Assembly (NCBI GenBank): GCA_964195425.1
Contig: CAXMOM010000044.1
Location: 62,001-126,000 of the forward strand
Reading direction: 5' to 3'
Origin: Glaciecola sp964195425
Lineage (GTDB): Bacteria > Pseudomonadota > Gammaproteobacteria > Enterobacterales > Alteromonadaceae
Length of the DNA: 64,000 nucleotides
Position numbers and translations under genes: made by a program. Below are positions 61,805-64,000 of the stretch, in pieces. Below the pieces are notes generated by a model. That model searched no databases. It was not told the origin of the DNA and saw only the letters and a program-made list of their open reading frames with translations. The stretch's first letter is position 1; the number at the start of each line of letters is the position of its first letter.

Positions 61805-63620
61805 GAAGTATATTTTTAATCGGAAATTGAACCGCAATAAGCCAATCTGGTGCGTAGCCTGTACCTTTGTTGTCTGTTTGGTTACCTTTGGTGTAGTTGC
61901 ACAAGAAGTGCCGCAAGATCAAATCGAAACGGCAGCATTTACGTCACCATTAGATGAATCGAGTATGCAAGCAAATACTTTAGATTTAGTGGACCCGCAG
62001 GCAAACACACTTGCACTTGAATCAAGTCGCTTGGAAAATATTGATTTTAAACGCACTGGCGACGCAGCAAACATAATTGTTGATTTTAGCGGTGTTGCGC
62101 CAGAGGTTTCATTTATTGAAGCTCAAGGTAAAGTCGATATTACATTTGAAAATACACAGTTAAACGACGACCAATTTGTACAAATAGACGTTAGTCAATT
62201 TGGCACTGCAGTTACCTCTGTTGAGACATTTCAAGACAATATGACTTCTAGGATTGAAATAAACTACAGCGGCAACGTTAAAGTTAAAAAAGAGATGGGC
62301 CCAAATCAGGTGCAATTCTCGCTAGTGCCTTTGTCACCTAAAGAAGTTGCACAAGCCCAAGGTATTGTTTATTCAGGAAAGCCCATTAGTTTAGATTTTC
62401 AAGATGTACCTGTGCGTCAACTACTACAAATCATTGCACAAGTGAATGGGTTTAACCTTGTTACCACCGACACTGTAAGCGGCAATGTTACTATTAGTTT
62501 GTCGGGCGTACCATGGGATCAAGCTTTAGAAATGATTTTACAAATCCGTGGTTTAGACAAGCGATTAGAAGGTAATATATTACTAATTGCCCCTAGCGAA
62601 GAGTTAGCAGCTCGCGAGACCCAGGCACTGCAGTCTAAACAACAAGCGCAAAATTTAGCTGAACTAACCTCGGCCAACATTGCTATTAACTATGCCCGCG
62701 CTACTGAGCTAGCGGTTATATTAAAATCGCCTGAAGGTGGTATTCTATCCGCTAGAGGAACAGTGAGCGTAGATGAAAGAACAAACACCCTTTTAATTCG
62801 CGATACGCAAGAGTCGATAGACGAAGCGCGTAAAACTATTAAAGTTCTCGATATTCCAGTTAAGCAAGTACTTATCGAATCACGCATGGTGACAGTAAGA
62901 GATAACGCTAGCGAACAATTAGGCGTTCGTTGGGGCTTCACTAGCAATACAAGCGATGGTGCAACCTCTGGTTCATTATTAGGCGCCGATTTAGCTAATA
63001 GTGGCTCGGTACCTAGTACTATAACCGACCGTCTAAATGTTAATTTGCCAGTGGCAAACGCAGCAGGTCGTATTGGGTTTCAAATTGCAAGCTTACTAGA
63101 TGGCAATATTCTAGACCTAGAATTAAGTGCACTTGAGTCTGAAAACAAAGGCGAAATTATCGCTAGCCCACGCATTACGGTAGCTAACCAGCAAGAAGCG
63201 TATATTGAACAAGGTACTGAAATACCCTTTGTACAATCTACCTCCAGCGGCGCGACCTCTGTAGAGTTTAAAAAAGCAGTGTTGAGCTTGCGAGTGACAC
63301 CGCATATTACGCCCGACAACCGTATCATTTTAAACCTCGTAGTTACGCAAGACACACGCGGTGATACAGTATCAACGTCAACGGGCCCTGCGATTGCAAT
63401 TGACACTCAAGAGATTAGTACCCAAGTCTTAGTAGAAAATGGTGAAACGATTGTGCTAGGTGGAATTTTCCAACAAATTAGTACCACCGATGTCACAAAA
63501 GTACCTCTTTTAGGTGACTTACCTTTTATCGGTAAACTATTCAGCACTACTGGGCAGCGAGAAGAGAAACGTGAACTGTTAATATTCGTTACACCCAAAA
63601 TTATTACTACTGATATCTAG
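61797..63620 (+). CDS. pilQ: Type IV pilus secretin PilQ
   Basis: PilQ forms the outer-membrane channel for the pilus. The 607-residue protein has a signal-like hydrophobic segment (about 14-35) and an AMIN domain (about 80-175). STN/N0 and N1 domains follow, with ISLDFQDVPVRQLLQIIAQVNGFNLV (about 198-223) and LDIPVKQVLIESRMV. The C-terminal secretin core has IEQGTEIPFVQSTSSGATSVEFKKAVLSLRVTPHI and VPLLGDLPFIGKLFSTTGQR...LLIFVTPKII. It appears to have one AMIN domain, fewer than Pseudomonas PilQ. It ends the pil operon. Confidence 0.95.
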   Translation: MSKKYIFNRKLNRNKPIWCVACTFVVCLVTFGVVAQEVPQDQIETAAFTSPLDESSMQANTLDLVDPQANTLALESSRLENIDFKRTGDAANIIVDFSGVAPEVSFIEAQGKVDITFENTQLNDDQFVQIDVSQFGTAVTSVETFQDNMTSRIEINYSGNVKVKKEMGPNQVQFSLVPLSPKEVAQAQGIVYSGKPISLDFQDVPVRQLLQIIAQVNGFNLVTTDTVSGNVTISLSGVPWDQALEMILQIRGLDKRLEGNILLIAPSEELAARETQALQSKQQAQNLAELTSANIAINYARATELAVILKSPEGGILSARGTVSVDERTNTLLIRDTQESIDEARKTIKVLDIPVKQVLIESRMVTVRDNASEQLGVRWGFTSNTSDGATSGSLLGADLANSGSVPSTITDRLNVNLPVANAAGRIGFQIASLLDGNILDLELSALESENKGEIIASPRITVANQQEAYIEQGTEIPFVQSTSSGATSVEFKKAVLSLRVTPHITPDNRIILNLVVTQDTRGDTVSTSTGPAIAIDTQEISTQVLVENGETIVLGGIFQQISTTDVTKVPLLGDLPFIGKLFSTTGQREEKRELLIFVTPKIITTDI

Positions 63621-63637
63621 TACTATTAATACAAATT

Positions 63638-63690
63638 GCCCTTTTAGAAGGGCTAATAATAAAGAAATGACGCACATAGCGTCATTTTTT
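63638..63690 (+). terminator. Two hairpins ending the pil operon
   Basis: GCCCTT (63638-63643) pairs with AAGGGC (63648-63653). Then AAATGACGC (63665-63673) pairs with GCGTCATTT (63679-63687) and runs into a T tract to 63690. The second is a textbook intrinsic terminator. The remaining 187 bases to aroK would hold its promoter; no clear -10/-35 pair was fixed. Confidence 0.8.
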
Positions 63691-63877
63691 GCATATAAAC
63701 GTATGTATTTGCAGACAAGGCTTGCAAATACACCGCTATAATTGAGATAATCCTGCGTCTCGATTTTAACACGAGGATTAAACGCGCTCATAACAGACAC
63801 TGCCTGTTATGGTACTTGTTGGCAACCAACTCTAATACATGCCAACACCACTTTTAAAAGATGTGACTTAAATAGAT

Positions 63878-64000
63878 ATGGCAGAGAAACGTAACGTATT
63901 CCTAGTGGGCCCAATGGGCGCCGGGAAAAGCACTATTGGCCGACATCTAGCCGATGAACTTCATTTAGAATTTTTCGATTCAGATCAAGAAATAGAACGC
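63878..64000 (+). CDS. aroK: Shikimate kinase AroK (partial, C-terminus outside window)
   Basis: AroK phosphorylates shikimate in aromatic amino acid synthesis. Only the first 41 residues are present, MAEKRNVFLVGPMGAGKSTI onward. They contain the P-loop GPMGAGKST and then FFDSDQEIER, where the Asp pair binds shikimate and magnesium. The position after pilQ, with aroB expected next, is the conserved gammaproteobacterial order. Confidence 0.95.
   Translation, partial: MAEKRNVFLVGPMGAGKSTIGRHLADELHLEFFDSDQEIER

Noticed and set aside
1..64000. CRISPR arrays, tRNA or rRNA genes, insertion sequences, prophage
   Set aside because: No regularly spaced repeats, no cloverleaf-type sequence with a conserved T-loop, no transposase motifs and no phage genes were recognised on reading both strands.

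Overview
The window is a densely packed stretch of a gammaproteobacterial chromosome, most likely from the Alteromonadales (Alteromonas/Glaciecola-like). The basis is the set of conserved gammaproteobacterial blocks: dksA-gluQ-pcnB-folK-panB-panC, tatABC-tatD...hemB, gpmI-envC, yibN-grxC-secB-gpsA, argCBFGH-argA and mrcA/pilMNOPQ-aroK. A low-to-moderate G+C content and a PEP-CTERM-like surface protein fit the same picture. The genus cannot be fixed from sequence alone. No rRNA, tRNA, CRISPR array, intact transposon or prophage was seen.

Layout. 1-3.9 kb: divergent ftsY (cut by the window edge) and rsmD, a small Trp-rich protein, a family 25 glycosyltransferase, then yjaG-like and yhgN-like genes on the minus strand. 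4-6.1 kb: pepB, with a branched terminator-like element behind it, and divergent sfsA. 6.3-11.5 kb: dksA, gluQ, pcnB, folK, panB, panC on the plus strand (stringent response, tRNA-Asp modification, RNA polyadenylation, folate and pantothenate synthesis). 11.6-19.6 kb: a long minus-strand run tatA-tatB-tatC-unknown-tatD-DGC-DGC-hemB, in which two paralogous 7TMR-DISM/GGDEF diguanylate cyclases lie between tatD and hemB. 19.8-27 kb: a probable outer-membrane protein, a GST-like protein, erpA, a membrane-anchored coiled-coil protein, a CLC-type channel, hemJ, a UPF0149 protein and an Nramp-like transporter with altered metal-site motifs.

27.0-28.5 kb is a decayed locus: an internally deleted EAL-domain fragment, a truncated and frameshifted outer-membrane protein gene, and a shortened PstS-like small protein. 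A second decayed patch at 36.1-37.6 kb holds an alpha/beta hydrolase gene that has lost two internal blocks and a frameshifted ECF sigma factor gene. Between them lie an HDOD protein, envC-gpmI, the yibN-grxC-secB-gpsA cluster and trmL.

37.6-44.5 kb carries a PldB-like lipase and a Cpx-type envelope stress module: sensor kinase, response regulator, and a divergent periplasmic protein with two Spy/CpxP domains, with a CpxR-like box between them. A homocysteine methyltransferase-like enzyme and an MFS transporter follow. 44.6-52.4 kb holds yaeQ and the arginine operon argC-argB-argF-argG-argH-argA behind two ARG boxes. 52.4-58.9 kb has a small lipoprotein, a PEP-CTERM-like secreted protein, maeA and mrcA (PBP1A) on the minus strand. 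59-64 kb holds the type IV pilus alignment and secretin operon pilMNOPQ, a terminator, and the start of aroK.

Most of the window is conserved housekeeping sequence. The points most worth a second look are the two decayed loci, the double-domain CpxP-like protein with its regulatory site, the paired diguanylate cyclases in the tat-hemB run, the long acidic tail of TatC, the atypical Nramp and CLC transporters, and the branched terminator behind pepB.
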